A stretch of DNA of 64,000 nt from an uncultured Pantoea sp. (GCA_913775175.1 CAJYKU010000030.1:1-64000); one strand, 5' to 3'; shown: positions 39,259-52,322, numbered from the stretch's first letter. Numbers and translations: made by a program. Notes: a model not told the origin generated them from the sequence alone.

Positions 39259-41379
39259 ATGAGCAATTTTATTGTCATCCTGGCAGTGGTGCTGACTGGC
39301 TCATTATTAGCGGGCATCGGATATTGGTACGCTATGCGGCATCGCCCGCCGTTGGCGCGCCCGCTGCCGTTTGTCAGTCCGCCCTGCCGCAAACTCTCTG
39401 CTGATGAGCGCGCCGCCGCTGAAAACTATCTTGCTGCACTGGCTAAACGACATCCGCAACCGCGCACCCGCTCTGCCGCACCTGCGCTGACCGCAGACAG
39501 TACCAATGTCTATCCTGTTACTCGCTCAATTACCCGCTACGGCCTCTCAACTGACGATTTGCATAAATGGCGTTACTACCTGGATGAGGTAGAGGTTCAT
39601 CTGCCACCCCTGTGGGAGCAGCATATTGCTGAAGAGAATTACGTTGAACTGATTCGCACGCAGACGCTACCGCTGGTTATCTCGCTGAATGGTCATTCGC
39701 TGGTTGACTATGCGATAGATCAACCTGCGCTACCGCCGCTGATACAGCCGGCAAGCGTCAACGCCTCAATTCGCAAAGCTGAAGGTGAGCAGGTTGAACT
39801 GTTGCGCATCCGTAAAGAGTCATATGAGGAGTATCAGCTCTCCCGACCTGATGGCACCCGCGAAGCGGTGGCCATTTGCTGTGCTTTTCTGCTGTTTTTT
39901 CTGGGACTGATATTGCCTGGCAGCGCGCTGCCCTGGATGGTGCTGCTCGGCTGTGCAACGATTTGCGTAAGTCTGTGGTTTCTTTATCGCTTGCCTGGTG
40001 AAAAAGGCCTGCGCGATATTCACTGTCTGCAGGGTGCCCCCAAGCGCTGGGGTCTGTTTGGGGAATCAAATCAGGAACAGAGCAATATTTCGCTGGGCAT
40101 TATTGATCTGATCTACCCACCGCACTGGCAGCCTTATGTCACACACGATCTTGGCCAGACAACAGAAGTTGATATCTATCTCAACCGCCACGTAGTGCGT
40201 CAGGGGCGTTTTCTGTCACTGCAGGATGAAGTGCGTAACTTCCCTCTCAAACAGTGGCGTAAGAATCTGGTTCTGGCCTGTGGCTCACTGCTGGTACTGG
40301 CGATGCTATTTATCTGGATCCCACTTGGCATGCCACTTAAGCTGAGCCTTGCCTGGGTAAAAGGCACAGAAAGCATCAGGGTTGATAGCGTGGATAAACT
40401 AAGCGCGATGCCACTGCATATTGGTGACATTCTCAGAGTCAGCGGCAGCGGCATGTGTTCTGTGCCAGGCAATGACCAGAGTAGACGTAGTTACGCCTAT
40501 ACGCCGTTTGACTGCTCTGCAGTCTACTGGAACAAAGCAACGCCATTACCGCAACCGCAATCCGATATTATCGATAAAGCCGCAGCGCTGCTGGATACCA
40601 CGCTGCGCCAGCTTCATCCGGAAACCAATACCGATCCCAAGCTTAATCCGCAGCTCGCCTCAGCGATTCAGAAGTCCGGAATGATCTTACTGGATGATTT
40701 TTCTGAGCTGGTGCTTAAAACTCAGGATCTCTGCAGTCAGCCGCAGGATTGCGTACGCCTGAAAAACGCGCTGGTCAATCTGGGTAATGCCAAAGACTGG
40801 GACTCTCTGATCCAGCGTGCTGATTCTGGCAAACTCAGCGGTATGAATGTGCTGTTACGCCCCGTCAGTGCAGAAGCACTGGAAAACCTGGTCAGAACCG
40901 CGACGTCGACCTTTTTTTCCCGTGAAACCCACCGTGCGGCGGAAGCCCTGAACAGCCCGCCGCCAGGTGGATTTCTGATCGCCAGTGATGAGGGGCGTCA
41001 GCTGGTAACACAGCCGCAGCCACCCGTTTCATTGTTCGACCTGGATGCACCTGCGCAGTGGCGCGAGCTGCAGCGCATAGCCGGGATGTTACTGCATACG
41101 CCATTTACCGCCAGCGGCATCATTACCAGCATGTATACTGATGCCAACGGCACCCGTCATATTATGTTGCATAATGAACCCGATGCGATGGCGCAGTGGC
41201 GCAATATCGGTGCCGTACTATTAATGCTGCTATTGATAGCCTCAGTGGCGACTAACGGTCTGCTGACGCTGCGCCGTATTCACAGCAACCGGCTGCGCAT
41301 GGCCGGAATTCAGCAATACTATGATAAATGCTTTAATCACAATCTCAGTACTATGCAGAGTGTGCGCTCGCTGTTCTGA
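39259..41379 (+). CDS. igaA: Rcs phosphorelay repressor IgaA
   Basis: The 706-residue inner-membrane protein matches IgaA/YrfF. It has membrane segments near residues 4-26, 206-243, 340-363 and 648-670, with cytoplasmic parts between and a large periplasmic domain (about 365-648). It restrains RcsD/RcsC signalling; E. coli and Salmonella igaA nulls are lethal unless Rcs is inactivated. Periplasmic cysteines in GMCSVPGN, FDCSAV, DLCSQPQDC agree with the known disulfides. The ribosome site is weak. Confidence 0.95.
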   Translation: MSNFIVILAVVLTGSLLAGIGYWYAMRHRPPLARPLPFVSPPCRKLSADERAAAENYLAALAKRHPQPRTRSAAPALTADSTNVYPVTRSITRYGLSTDDLHKWRYYLDEVEVHLPPLWEQHIAEENYVELIRTQTLPLVISLNGHSLVDYAIDQPALPPLIQPASVNASIRKAEGEQVELLRIRKESYEEYQLSRPDGTREAVAICCAFLLFFLGLILPGSALPWMVLLGCATICVSLWFLYRLPGEKGLRDIHCLQGAPKRWGLFGESNQEQSNISLGIIDLIYPPHWQPYVTHDLGQTTEVDIYLNRHVVRQGRFLSLQDEVRNFPLKQWRKNLVLACGSLLVLAMLFIWIPLGMPLKLSLAWVKGTESIRVDSVDKLSAMPLHIGDILRVSGSGMCSVPGNDQSRRSYAYTPFDCSAVYWNKATPLPQPQSDIIDKAAALLDTTLRQLHPETNTDPKLNPQLASAIQKSGMILLDDFSELVLKTQDLCSQPQDCVRLKNALVNLGNAKDWDSLIQRADSGKLSGMNVLLRPVSAEALENLVRTATSTFFSRETHRAAEALNSPPPGGFLIASDEGRQLVTQPQPPVSLFDLDAPAQWRELQRIAGMLLHTPFTASGIITSMYTDANGTRHIMLHNEPDAMAQWRNIGAVLLMLLLIASVATNGLLTLRRIHSNRLRMAGIQQYYDKCFNHNLSTMQSVRSLF

Positions 41380-41434
41380 GCCCCTGCCCTTTTATGCTAC
41401 CCTGCCGCACGATTTTTGCTGCAACGGTCAGGCC

Positions 41435-41464
41435 CCGGTTATACGCTAAACTAAGCGTATCCGG
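41435..41464 (+). repeat. Hairpin downstream of igaA
   Basis: ATACGCT (41441-41447) pairs with AGCGTAT (41454-41460), extended by CCGG/CCGG across a two-base bulge. No T-run follows. It may end igaA transcription or insulate the hslR promoter. Confidence 0.4.
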
Positions 41465-41477
41465 TTCCGGGTCGCGC

Positions 41478-41503
41478 CTTGAATTATGCGTTTATGCCCA
41501 TAT
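41478..41503 (+). promoter_or_regulatory. Candidate sigma-32 heat-shock promoter for hslR-hslO
   Basis: CTTGAA (41478-41483) and GCCCATAT (41496-41503) match the sigma-32 -35 (CTTGAAA) and -10 (CCCCATNT) with 12 bases between. It is positioned about 170 bases upstream of hslR, encoding a heat-shock protein, as is hslO after it. Confidence 0.65.
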
Positions 41504-41674
41504 TTTTGGGTATACGGAAGAGAATCTGCCTCTGCAGGATGCCGTGACGCAGACCTGTTACTTTCCGGTATTGCAACACCACAATCCATCCTGACAACCA
41601 AAAGCCACATCTGGCTGGCTACGGTTCTGTCGGACAACGACGGTGTTAAACACTGCGTGAAAGCAGGAGCCTCC

Positions 41675-42076
41675 ATGAAAGAGAAAATCAGCGAAGGTGT
41701 TCGCCTCGATAAATGGCTGTGGGCCGCGCGCTTTTATAAAACCCGCGCGCTGGCCCGGGACATGATTGAGGGTGGCAAAGTTCACTATAACGGTCAGCGC
41801 AGTAAGCCGAGCAAACTGGTTGAGTCAGGTGCTGAGCTAACGCTGCGGCAGGGTAACGATGAGCGTACGGTAATTATTGCCGCGATCAGCGATCAGCGTC
41901 GTCCTGCCAGCGAAGCGCAGCTGATGTACAGCGAAACCGCTGCCAGCATTGAGAAGCGGGAAAAAACAGCTCTGGCGCGCAAAATGAATGCGCTGACCAT
42001 GCCGCATCCGGATCGCCGCCCCGATAAGAAAGAGCGACGCGATCTGATGAAATTTAAATTGTCGGGCGAGGAATAG
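41675..42076 (+). CDS. hslR: Ribosome-associated heat-shock protein Hsp15
   Basis: The 133-residue protein begins with an S4-type RNA-binding domain ([32 protein letters not shown], about residues 9-65), followed by a basic tail ([12 protein letters not shown]). Hsp15 binds free 50S subunits carrying a nascent chain and helps recycle stalled translation. The start at 41675 follows AGGAG. It is 25 bases upstream of hslO. In E. coli yrfG lies between igaA and hslR; it is absent here. Confidence 0.97.
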   Translation: MKEKISEGVRLDKWLWAARFYKTRALARDMIEGGKVHYNGQRSKPSKLVESGAELTLRQGNDERTVIIAAISDQRRPASEAQLMYSETAASIEKREKTALARKMNALTMPHPDRRPDKKERRDLMKFKLSGEE

Positions 42077-42101
42077 TTCTCGCCCCTGTGAGAGAAAACT
42101 T

Positions 42102-42974
42102 ATGTCAGTACAAGATCAATTACATCGTTACCTGTTTGAAAACGTTGCCGTGCGTGGCGAGCTGGTTAACGTTTCTCAGACCTGGCGCGATATCGTGCAG
42201 AATCATGACTACGCCGAGCCGGTAAAAGCATTACTGGGTGAGCTGCTGGTCGCCACCAGTCTGCTGACCGCCACGCTGAAGTTTGATGGCGATATCACCG
42301 TGCAGCTGCAGGGCGATGGCCCGCTGACGCTGGCAGTGATCAACGGAAATAACCGGCAGGAGCTGCGTGGTGTCGCGCGCGTTAAGGAAGATGCTGAGAT
42401 TGCAGCTGGCAGCAGCCTGAAAGAGATGGTTGGCAATGGCTATCTGGTGATCACTATTACACCGGAGAAAGGCGAACGCTACCAGGGTGTAGTCGGTCTG
42501 GAAGCCGATACGCTGGCGGGATGCCTGGAAGATTACTTTATGCGTTCTGAGCAGCTGCCTACGCGCCTGTTTATTCGTCATAATGAGCAGGGAGCGGCGG
42601 GGATCCTGCTGCAGGTTTTACCGGCACAGGATACAAACCAGGATGATTTCAACCATCTGGCAATGCTGACTGAAACTGTAAAAGCAGAAGAGCTGATTAC
42701 TCTGCCAGCAACCGATGTGCTGTGGCGTCTCTACCACCAGGAAGAGGCCACGGTATATGAGCCGGTATCGGTGACATTTAAATGCACCTGCTCGCGTCAG
42801 CGTTGCGGAGAAGTGCTGAAAACATTACCAGAGAGCGAAGTTGACGAAATTCTGGCAGAAGATGGCAAAATTGATATGCACTGTGACTACTGCGGTACAC
42901 ACTACGTCTATGACACGGTAGATATCGCTGCTATCCGTAATGAGTCAGTCAGCGATAGCGATCAGCTGCATTAA
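42102..42974 (+). CDS. hslO: Redox-regulated chaperone Hsp33
   Basis: The 290-residue holdase is activated by oxidation and unfolding. Its C-terminal zinc/redox switch is intact: Cys228 and Cys230 (CTC), then Cys261 and Cys264 (CDYC), with an extra Cys235. Oxidation forms disulfides and releases zinc. It is cotranscribed with hslR behind the proposed sigma-32 promoter. Confidence 0.97.
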   Translation: MSVQDQLHRYLFENVAVRGELVNVSQTWRDIVQNHDYAEPVKALLGELLVATSLLTATLKFDGDITVQLQGDGPLTLAVINGNNRQELRGVARVKEDAEIAAGSSLKEMVGNGYLVITITPEKGERYQGVVGLEADTLAGCLEDYFMRSEQLPTRLFIRHNEQGAAGILLQVLPAQDTNQDDFNHLAMLTETVKAEELITLPATDVLWRLYHQEEATVYEPVSVTFKCTCSRQRCGEVLKTLPESEVDEILAEDGKIDMHCDYCGTHYVYDTVDIAAIRNESVSDSDQLH

Positions 42975-42983
42975 TCGTTCTGC

Positions 42984-43000
42984 GGGCGGCACTGCCGCCC
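42984..43000 (+). terminator. Hairpin after hslO
   Basis: A 7-bp stem GGGCGGC/GCCGCCC with a 3-base loop sits 9 bases past the hslO stop, followed by TCTGT rather than a full T-run. Confidence 0.5.
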
Positions 43001-43244
43001 TCTGTCCCGCACACTACTACCTGCATGAATTCTCACGGAAATTAATTAATTTTCGCTGACTTTACTTTAATAAGTGGCGGATTTATCTGCTTGTCATGTT
43101 TCAGTTCGCATTTTTGACTCTCTTCACTTTCCGCTTTGGCTCAGATGTGTACACTGCGCGCGATCTGTCCTGCGCAATCGAGTGCGTCACGCGACAGACG
43201 CCCCCATAAAAATGCAATGAAGTACCGATTTAAGGAGCAGTCAC

Positions 43245-44864
43245 ATGCGCGTTAACGGCCTGACATCGCAAGACCTCGCCGACCTGGGCATCAGCGGCAC
43301 CACCGAAGTGGTATATAACCCTGATTATGACCTGCTGTTTCAGGAAGAAACCCGCCCGGATCTGGAGGGTTATGCACGAGGCACCCTGACGCAGAACGGT
43401 GCTATCGCCGTGGATACAGGTATCTTCACTGGTCGCTCACCTAAAGATAAATATATCGTTCGCGATGACAACACACGTGACACACTCTGGTGGAACGATG
43501 TGGGTAACGGCAAAAACGATAACCAGCCACTCTCTCAGGAGACCTGGCAGGCACTGAAAGATCGCTGTACGCAGCAGCTTTCCGGCAAACGTCTGTTTGT
43601 GATTGACGCATTTTGCGGCGCCAATCCTGACTCGCGTCTGAGCGTGCGTTTTGTGATGGAAGTGGCATGGCAGGCACACTTCGTTAAAAACATGTTTATC
43701 CGCCCGACCGACGAAGAGCTGGCCACGTTTACGCCCGATTTTGTCGTGATGAACGCAGCGCAGTGCACCAATCCTGACTGGCAGGCACAGGGACTGAACT
43801 CAGAGAACTTTATCGCATTTAATCTGACAGAACGGATGCAGCTGATTGGCGGCACCTGGTATGGCGGAGAGATGAAAAAAGGCCTGTTCGCCATTATGAA
43901 CTATCTGCTGCCGCTGAAGGGCATCGCCTCAATGCACTGCTCAGCTAACGTTGGCAAAGCGGGCGATGTGGCAGTGTTCTTTGGGCTCTCCGGTACCGGA
44001 AAAACCACGCTCTCAACCGATCCAGAGCGCCAGCTGATTGGTGACGATGAGCATGGCTGGGATGATGATGGCGTCTTCAACTTTGAGGGCGGCTGCTATG
44101 CAAAAACCATTAATCTCTCTGAGCAGGCTGAGCCAGAAATTTATCAGGCTATCCGTCGCGACGCTCTGCTGGAAAATGTGGTGGTGCGGGCCGATGGCAG
44201 CGTGGATTACGCGGATGGCAGTAAAACTGAAAACACCCGCGTCTCTTATCCGATCAATCATATCGACAATATTGTTCAGCCCGTTTCTAAAGCTGGTCAT
44301 GCCCGCAAAGTAATTTTCCTGACCGCCGATGCCTTCGGTGTGCTGCCGCCGGTTTCCCGCCTGACGCCAGAGCAGACGCAGTATCATTTTCTCTCCGGCT
44401 TTACCGCCAAGCTTGCAGGTACTGAGCGCGGCGTCACTCAGCCAACACCCACTTTCTCCGCCTGCTTTGGTGCCGCTTTCCTGATGCTGCATCCTACACA
44501 ATATGCGGAAGTGCTGGTGAAGCGTATGGAGAGTGCCGGGGCACAGGCTTACCTGGTCAACACCGGCTGGAATGGCAGTGGTAAACGTAACTCGCTCAAA
44601 GATACGCGCGCGATTATCAATGCGATTCTGGCAGGGGAACTGGATGATGCCGAAATGACCACGCTGCCGGTCTTTAATCTGCAGATCCCGACGCATCTTG
44701 AGAACGTTGATGATGCAATGCTGGACCCGCGCCGTAGCTGGCAGAGCGATGAGCAGTGGCAGCAGGCTGCACAGGATCTGGCACAGCGTTTTATTGTCAA
44801 CTTTGAAAAGTATACTGACAATGAGGCGGGTAAAGCGCTGGTCAAAGCGGGACCACAGCTCTAA
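43245..44864 (+). CDS. pckA: Phosphoenolpyruvate carboxykinase (ATP)
   Basis: The 539-residue enzyme converts oxaloacetate and ATP to phosphoenolpyruvate, ADP and CO2, the first committed step of gluconeogenesis. The P-loop GLSGTGKTT (about 247-255), preceded by MHCSANVGK and followed by [10 protein letters not shown], marks the ATP-type family. The start follows AAGGAGCAGTCAC. It converges on envZ with a shared terminator; E. coli has the same neighbour. Confidence 0.98.
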   Translation: MRVNGLTSQDLADLGISGTTEVVYNPDYDLLFQEETRPDLEGYARGTLTQNGAIAVDTGIFTGRSPKDKYIVRDDNTRDTLWWNDVGNGKNDNQPLSQETWQALKDRCTQQLSGKRLFVIDAFCGANPDSRLSVRFVMEVAWQAHFVKNMFIRPTDEELATFTPDFVVMNAAQCTNPDWQAQGLNSENFIAFNLTERMQLIGGTWYGGEMKKGLFAIMNYLLPLKGIASMHCSANVGKAGDVAVFFGLSGTGKTTLSTDPERQLIGDDEHGWDDDGVFNFEGGCYAKTINLSEQAEPEIYQAIRRDALLENVVVRADGSVDYADGSKTENTRVSYPINHIDNIVQPVSKAGHARKVIFLTADAFGVLPPVSRLTPEQTQYHFLSGFTAKLAGTERGVTQPTPTFSACFGAAFLMLHPTQYAEVLVKRMESAGAQAYLVNTGWNGSGKRNSLKDTRAIINAILAGELDDAEMTTLPVFNLQIPTHLENVDDAMLDPRRSWQSDEQWQQAAQDLAQRFIVNFEKYTDNEAGKALVKAGPQL

Positions 44865-44916
44865 GTCTTAACGACCTGTTGCAGCAGGCAGCACACTGTC
44901 TGCTGCTCTACGCTGG

Positions 44917-44946
44917 CAAAAAGGGCGACCTGAGAGTCGCCCTTTT
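44917..44946. terminator. Bidirectional terminator between pckA and envZ
   Basis: GGGCGAC (44923-44929) pairs with GTCGCCC (44936-44942), flanked by A-rich and TTTT ends, so it can stop transcription from both convergent genes. Confidence 0.87.
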
Positions 44947-44958
44947 CTTGTTAACCGG

Positions 44959-47033
<2,075 letters not shown>

Positions 47034-47506
47034 ATTCAACTCCCAAAGGCGCTATTGCCTGAGGCATTATTGTGAGAAAAGAGGCCTGCCTGTAACAGAT
47101 CTTTATGGTTTAAATTCTAGTCCAAATTGTTACAAAGCATATTAAACAGCAGCTTATCTTTAAAGTTCCAGCAGAGATACAGGCAGGATCTCACTTTTAC
47201 CTCTTGTTTTTTAGCGCTTAATACTTGCCTGAAACAGCCGCGTATTTTTCATTCTCTGTGGAGCGTCATACAACGACTGCTGCACGCCTGCCGGCAGCGC
47301 GATATCAGAACATTGCCCGCGCGTTAGCAAGACAGCCAGCAATCGCCCTTCTGCAATTATCGCTGACATAGTGGCTGCCCTGCCCGGCGTAACGCTGCTA
47401 ACCCTGCTGCCGGGGGTAGCAGTAGCACAGCAGTTACCTCGCAAGGGTGGTGGACAGCGCTAAACTGCGCTGCTGTTAGCAACAAGGGTGCGACGGCAGC
47501 GTTAAC
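47034..47506 (-). promoter_or_regulatory. Interval between greB and ompR, with the ompR leader
   Basis: About 470 bases. The part nearest ompR (to about 47170) is AT-rich and should contain the ompR-envZ promoter; TAGAAT on the minus strand near 47117 is a possible -10. The rest contains no credible gene, and no clear terminator for greB is seen. Confidence 0.45.
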
Positions 47507-47992
47507 TTATGCCTCTTTGACATACTCTATCTGATTCACAAACCAGATCTTCTGTCCCTCTGGCGTATTTACTACTACTTCATCATCAATCTCTTTTTTA
47601 ATCAGCGCCCGCGCCATCGGCGAATCAATAGAGATATAGTCTTTAACGTTGTCGCCATAGATCTCATCCGGGCCAACAATCCGAAAGCGCCTGACCTCAT
47701 CCTGCTCATTGATAACTTCGACCCAGGCACCAAAAAAGACTCTGCCCTCCTGCTGGGGCGCATAATCGACGATCCTGAGTTCAGCCAGACATTTGCGCAG
47801 ATAGCGCACCCGACGATCAATTTGCCGCAACAGCCGTTTGTTGTAGGTGTAGTCTGCATTTTCTGAGCGATCGCCCAGGCTGGCCGCCCACGAAACAATG
47901 CGGGTGACCTCTGGTCGCTTTTCATTCCACAGATGATCGTGCTCAGCACGCAGTTTGTTATAACCTTCGCGGGTAATCAGTTGGGTTTTCAT
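47507..47992 (-). CDS. greB: Transcript cleavage factor GreB
   Basis: The 161-residue protein has the N-terminal coiled coil with the active acidic tip in SLGDRSENADYTYNK (Asp/Glu that enter the RNA polymerase channel) and a C-terminal FKBP-like domain (VFFGAWVEV, RFRIVGPDEIYG, YISIDSPMARALI). It rescues backtracked RNA polymerase by RNA cleavage. In E. coli greB is divergent from ompR and followed by tex; here it faces the other way, co-directional with ompR and divergent from tex, and it is less similar to E. coli than its neighbours are. Confidence 0.94.
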   Translation of the reverse strand: MKTQLITREGYNKLRAEHDHLWNEKRPEVTRIVSWAASLGDRSENADYTYNKRLLRQIDRRVRYLRKCLAELRIVDYAPQQEGRVFFGAWVEVINEQDEVRRFRIVGPDEIYGDNVKDYISIDSPMARALIKKEIDDEVVVNTPEGQKIWFVNQIEYVKEA

Positions 47993-48180
47993 TCCATCGG
48001 CCTGTTGATGTCGGTTCTGCTTATCGCCAGCAACCTACCATAAGTGACGTCGCTGATGGCGGCAAGATGCGAACCCGGTTCAGAAAAAGATGGATTACCC
48101 GCCCCCCGGCTGGCAATTTGCAGCCTCAGTCCGTATAACTGTCCCCTGTTTCTCACTCCGGATAAGCAAGATCGTTATTG

Positions 48181-50508
48181 ATGATGAAAGATTCGCTGAG
48201 CCAGATTATTGCAGGTGAACTGCAGGCACGCGCCGAACAGGTCGATGCCGCCATACGCCTGCTGGATGAAGGGAACACCGTCCCCTTTATTGCACGTTAC
48301 CGTAAGGAAGTCACCGGCGGGCTGGATGATACCCAGCTGCGTGCGCTGGAGAGCCGACTGGGCTATCTGCGTGAGCTGGAGGATCGTCGCCAGTCGATTC
48401 TGAAATCGATTGAAGATCAGGGCAAGCTGACGCCAGAGCTGGCCCAGGCGATTAACAATACGCTAAATAAAACCGAGCTTGAAGATCTCTATCTGCCCTA
48501 CAAACAGAAACGCCGTACGCGCGGTCAGATCGCAATTGAAGCGGGACTGGAACCGCTGGCGGACTCTCTGTGGAACGACCCATCGCAGCAGCCCGATGAA
48601 CTGGCAGCCCGCTATATCGATATGGACAAAGGCGTTGCTGATGCGCGCGCCGCGCTGGATGGCGCCCGCTATATTTTGATGGAGCGTTTTGCTGAGGACG
48701 CCACGCTGCTGGCGAAAGTACGTGACTACTTGTGGAAAAATGCTCACCTGGTTGCGCGCGTGGTGGAAGGCAAAGAGGAAGCGGGTGCAAAATTCCGCGA
48801 CTACTTTGATCATCATGAAGCACTGAGCAGCGTGCCTTCTCATCGGGCTCTGGCTATGTTTCGCGGCCGTAACGAAGGTGTGCTGCAGCTTTCACTCAAC
48901 GCCGATCCGCAGTTTGATGAAGCCCCGCGCGAAAGCCACGGCGAATCATTAATTGCCGCGCATCTTGGTCTGCGCCTGAATAATGCTCCAGCCGACAACT
49001 GGCGCAAAGCAGTTGTAAGCTGGACCTGGCGTATTAAGATCCTGCTGCATCTTGAAACCGAACTGATGGGAACCATCCGCGAGCGTGCCGAAGATGAAGC
49101 AATTAATGTCTTTGCCCGCAATCTGCGCGATCTGCTGATGGCCGCACCAGCCGGTATGCGTGCCACCATGGGGCTGGATCCTGGCCTGCGTACGGGCGTT
49201 AAAGTCGCAGTGGTGGATGCCACTGGTAAGCTGGTCGCGACCGATACCATTTATCCGCACACTGGTCAGGCAGCGAAAGCCGCTGCCGCTGTAGTCGCTC
49301 TTTGCACAACACATCAGGTTGAGCTGGTGGCAATCGGCAATGGTACGGCATCACGCGAAACGGAACGTTTCTTCCTCGATATACAGAAACAGTTCCCGCA
49401 GGTTAACGCGCAAAAGGTGATTGTCAGCGAGGCAGGCGCTTCAGTTTACTCAGCCTCTGAGCTGGCTGCGCTGGAATTTCCCGATCTCGACGTATCACTG
49501 CGCGGTGCGGTTTCTATTGCCCGTCGCCTGCAGGATCCGCTGGCTGAGCTGGTAAAAATTGAGCCAAAATCGATTGGTGTTGGCCAGTATCAGCATGATG
49601 TCAGTCAGAGTCAGCTGGCGAAAAAACTGGATGCAGTGGTTGAGGATTGCGTCAACGCCGTGGGCGTTGATCTGAATACCGCTTCGGTCGCGCTATTAAC
49701 GCGTGTAGCAGGTCTGACACGTATGATGGCGCAGAATATTGTCAGCTGGCGTGATGAAAATGGCCGCTTCCGTAATCGTCAGCAGCTGCTGAAAGTCAGC
49801 CGTCTTGGCCCTAAAGCGTTTGAACAGTGTGCAGGTTTTTTACGTATCAATCATGGTGATAATCCACTGGATGCCTCCACAGTTCACCCGGAAGCCTATC
49901 CGCTGGTCGAGCGCATTCTGGCTGCGACTGAACAGGCACTGGATGCGCTGATGGGCAATCCTGGCACGCTGCGCGATCTCAATGCACGCGACTTTACCGA
50001 TGAGCGTTTTGGTCTGCCCACGGTGACCGATATCATCAAAGAGCTGGAGAAGCCGGGCCGTGACCCGCGTCCTGAATTTAAAACCGCACAGTTTGCTGAA
50101 GGTGTAGACACCATGAGCGATCTGCTGCCAGGCATGATTCTGGAAGGTGCCGTTACCAACGTGACTAACTTTGGTGCGTTTGTTGATATCGGCGTTCATC
50201 AGGATGGGCTGGTACATATCTCTTCACTCTCTGATAAGTTTGTTGAAGATCCACATCAGGTGGTAAAAGCGGGCGACATTGTAAAGGTCAAAGTCATGGA
50301 GATTGACCTGCAGCGTAAACGCATTGCGCTGACCATGCGTCTTGATGAGCAGCCAGGCGAAAGCAACAGCCGCGCCAGCCGGTCAGCCACCAGAGAGCCT
50401 GCGCGTAACGCTAATCCGGGCAAAGCACGTGGCAAACCCGTTGCAGCAGCCTCCGGCAATAGTGCAATGGGTGATGCGCTGGCCGCCGCCTTTGGTAAAA
50501 AACGCTGA
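48181..50508 (+). CDS. tex: Tex/YhgF RNA-binding transcription accessory protein
   Basis: The 775-residue protein has the Tex layout: N-terminal helical domain ([21 protein letters not shown]), a YqgF-homologous domain ([20 protein letters not shown]), helix-hairpin-helix elements ([19 protein letters not shown]) and a C-terminal S1 domain (about 645-720; [26 protein letters not shown]) with a basic low-complexity end. It binds nucleic acids and affects transcription and stress responses. Two adjacent ATG codons exist (48181, 48184), with only a distant GGATAAG. Confidence 0.95.
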   Translation: MMKDSLSQIIAGELQARAEQVDAAIRLLDEGNTVPFIARYRKEVTGGLDDTQLRALESRLGYLRELEDRRQSILKSIEDQGKLTPELAQAINNTLNKTELEDLYLPYKQKRRTRGQIAIEAGLEPLADSLWNDPSQQPDELAARYIDMDKGVADARAALDGARYILMERFAEDATLLAKVRDYLWKNAHLVARVVEGKEEAGAKFRDYFDHHEALSSVPSHRALAMFRGRNEGVLQLSLNADPQFDEAPRESHGESLIAAHLGLRLNNAPADNWRKAVVSWTWRIKILLHLETELMGTIRERAEDEAINVFARNLRDLLMAAPAGMRATMGLDPGLRTGVKVAVVDATGKLVATDTIYPHTGQAAKAAAAVVALCTTHQVELVAIGNGTASRETERFFLDIQKQFPQVNAQKVIVSEAGASVYSASELAALEFPDLDVSLRGAVSIARRLQDPLAELVKIEPKSIGVGQYQHDVSQSQLAKKLDAVVEDCVNAVGVDLNTASVALLTRVAGLTRMMAQNIVSWRDENGRFRNRQQLLKVSRLGPKAFEQCAGFLRINHGDNPLDASTVHPEAYPLVERILAATEQALDALMGNPGTLRDLNARDFTDERFGLPTVTDIIKELEKPGRDPRPEFKTAQFAEGVDTMSDLLPGMILEGAVTNVTNFGAFVDIGVHQDGLVHISSLSDKFVEDPHQVVKAGDIVKVKVMEIDLQRKRIALTMRLDEQPGESNSRASRSATREPARNANPGKARGKPVAAASGNSAMGDALAAAFGKKR

Positions 50509-50633
50509 TTCTGCGTTAAACCAGATATAGTCGTCTGGCGGCAGCTATATCCGCTGCAGGTTGCGAAATTACGCCGTCGGGCTACGCTGTGACAATCCGT
50601 GTGATTCACCTTTTCGCGTGGCCCGACACTCTG

Positions 50634-52322
50634 ATGGACAAAATCAATGCCCTGCTGGATGAGATATATCAAGGCGATTTTCCTGTAGCCGCGCGGGAGC
50701 GCCTGCTCTCTTATACCCAGGCGGCGCGGGATAGTGCCAGACTGCCGCGTAAACCACACTGGGATCAGCAGGATGTGGTACTTATCACTTATGCCGACCA
50801 GTTCCGCGAGCCGGAGCAGCCCACGTTAGCCAGCCTGACGCGTTTCTTTCAGCAGCATCTGCAATCCACTTTCAATATTGTGCATCTGCTGCCCTTTTTT
50901 CCCTGGTCCTCTGACGACGGTTTCTCAGTTATCGACTATCACGCGGTCAATCCGGCATGCGGTGGGTGGCAACATATTGCTGCACTGCACAGCAATACCC
51001 GTCTGATGTTCGATTTTGTCTGTAACCACATCTCAGCGCAAAGCGCCTGGTTTCGTCACTATCTCGCGCAGGACCCCGGCTGGGATGACTTTTTTATCAG
51101 TCAGCCACCTGCAACCGATCTCAGCACCGTAACGCGGCCGCGCACCTCACCGCTGCTGACACCTTTTAAGCTGCCTGATGGCGATACCCGTTTTATCTGG
51201 ACCACCTTCAGCGCCGATCAGGTCGATCTTAACTTTGCCAGCCCGGAAGTATTAATTCGTATGACGGGGGTGCTGATCGATTACCTGAAAAAAGGTGCAG
51301 ATTATGTGCGTCTGGATGCAGTTGGCTACCTGTGGAAAACGCCCGGCACCCGCTCTATTCATCTGCATAAAACGCATCTGCTGGTAAAGCTGTTTCGCGC
51401 GATTGCCGATGTTGTGGCACCGGGTACTGTGATCGTAACCGAGACCAATGTGCCGCATCGCGACAACATCAGCTATTTCGGTAATGGCGATGATGAGGCG
51501 CAGATGGTGTATCAGTTTTCGCTGCCGCCGCTGGTGCTGCATGCTATTCACACCGGTTCAGCGCGGGTGCTGCACCAGTGGGCTGACACACTGACGCCTG
51601 GCCACGGCACGACCACTTTTTTCAACTTTCTTGCCTCACATGACGGTATCGGACTTAATCCGGCACGTGGTCTGTTAACCGAATCTGAAATTGGAGAGCT
51701 CGTTGCGGTACTGGCACAGGAAGGGGCGCGGATCTCATATAAAAATAATCCTGATGGCACAATCAGTCCTTATGAAATCAATGTAACTTACCTGGATGCG
51801 CTGAGTCAGCGGAGCGACAGCGACGACACGCGCCTGCGCCGTTTTTTGCTGGCACATGCCATCCTGCTGGCTTTTCCCGGCGTACCTGCAATCTATATTC
51901 AGAGCATCCTCGGTTCACGTAACGACGATGAGGGCGCCAATGCTGCTGGTTACCCCCGCGCCATTAATCGTAAAAAATATTCTTTGCATGAGATAGAGCA
52001 GGAGATCAGCGGCGGCGACTGGCTGCGGCAGCAGATATTTACCCGGCTGAGTGCACTGATACAGCTGCGCACACGCCAGCCCGCTTTTCACCCGGATAAC
52101 CCCATGACGCTGCTGGCCAGTGAGAGCCGGCTATTGCTGTTTCGCCGCCATGTGCCAGAGAGCAGTGAGGAAGTGCTGTGTCTCTTCAATCTTAGCAGCA
52201 GCGAGATCACCACAACTCTGCCAGAGGCGCACTACTGTCAGGATCTGGTAAGCGGACAAAGGCTGGCTGGCAGCAAACCTGTCACCCTCGCCGCCTGGCA
52301 ATTTATGTGGCTGCGTCGATAA
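50634..52322 (+). CDS. GH13_18 sucrose/glucosylglycerate phosphorylase-like enzyme (YcjM-like)
   Basis: The 562-residue protein matches E. coli YcjM, a 2-O-alpha-glucosylglycerate phosphorylase, along its length. GH13 active-site residues are intact: Asp228 ([12 protein letters not shown]) as nucleophile, Glu270 (VTETNVPH) as acid/base, and His336-Asp337 (FLASHDGIG). It should cleave an alpha-glucoside with phosphate; glucosylglycerate or sucrose are both possible. The ATG at 50634 gives the family start ([16 protein letters not shown]); a GTG at 50589 would add 15 residues. Neither has a good ribosome site. In E. coli ycjM sits in a sugar operon; here it is alone, and its end overlaps bioH by 20 bases. 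Confidence 0.88.
   Translation: MDKINALLDEIYQGDFPVAARERLLSYTQAARDSARLPRKPHWDQQDVVLITYADQFREPEQPTLASLTRFFQQHLQSTFNIVHLLPFFPWSSDDGFSVIDYHAVNPACGGWQHIAALHSNTRLMFDFVCNHISAQSAWFRHYLAQDPGWDDFFISQPPATDLSTVTRPRTSPLLTPFKLPDGDTRFIWTTFSADQVDLNFASPEVLIRMTGVLIDYLKKGADYVRLDAVGYLWKTPGTRSIHLHKTHLLVKLFRAIADVVAPGTVIVTETNVPHRDNISYFGNGDDEAQMVYQFSLPPLVLHAIHTGSARVLHQWADTLTPGHGTTTFFNFLASHDGIGLNPARGLLTESEIGELVAVLAQEGARISYKNNPDGTISPYEINVTYLDALSQRSDSDDTRLRRFLLAHAILLAFPGVPAIYIQSILGSRNDDEGANAAGYPRAINRKKYSLHEIEQEISGGDWLRQQIFTRLSALIQLRTRQPAFHPDNPMTLLASESRLLLFRRHVPESSEEVLCLFNLSSSEITTTLPEAHYCQDLVSGQRLAGSKPVTLAAWQFMWLRR

Noticed and set aside
41394-41594. Plus-strand frame of 66 codons between igaA and hslR, as a possible remnant of yrfG
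   Set aside because: The translation shows no HAD motifs or similarity to YrfG; the interval is better explained by the hairpin and heat-shock promoter.
47211-47444. Minus-strand frame of 77 codons between greB and ompR
   Set aside because: It starts with TTG, has no ribosome site and resembles nothing I know; likely chance.
50524-50551. GATATAG/CTATATC inverted repeat after tex as a terminator
   Set aside because: The stem is AT-rich, the loop is 14 bases and there is no T-run.
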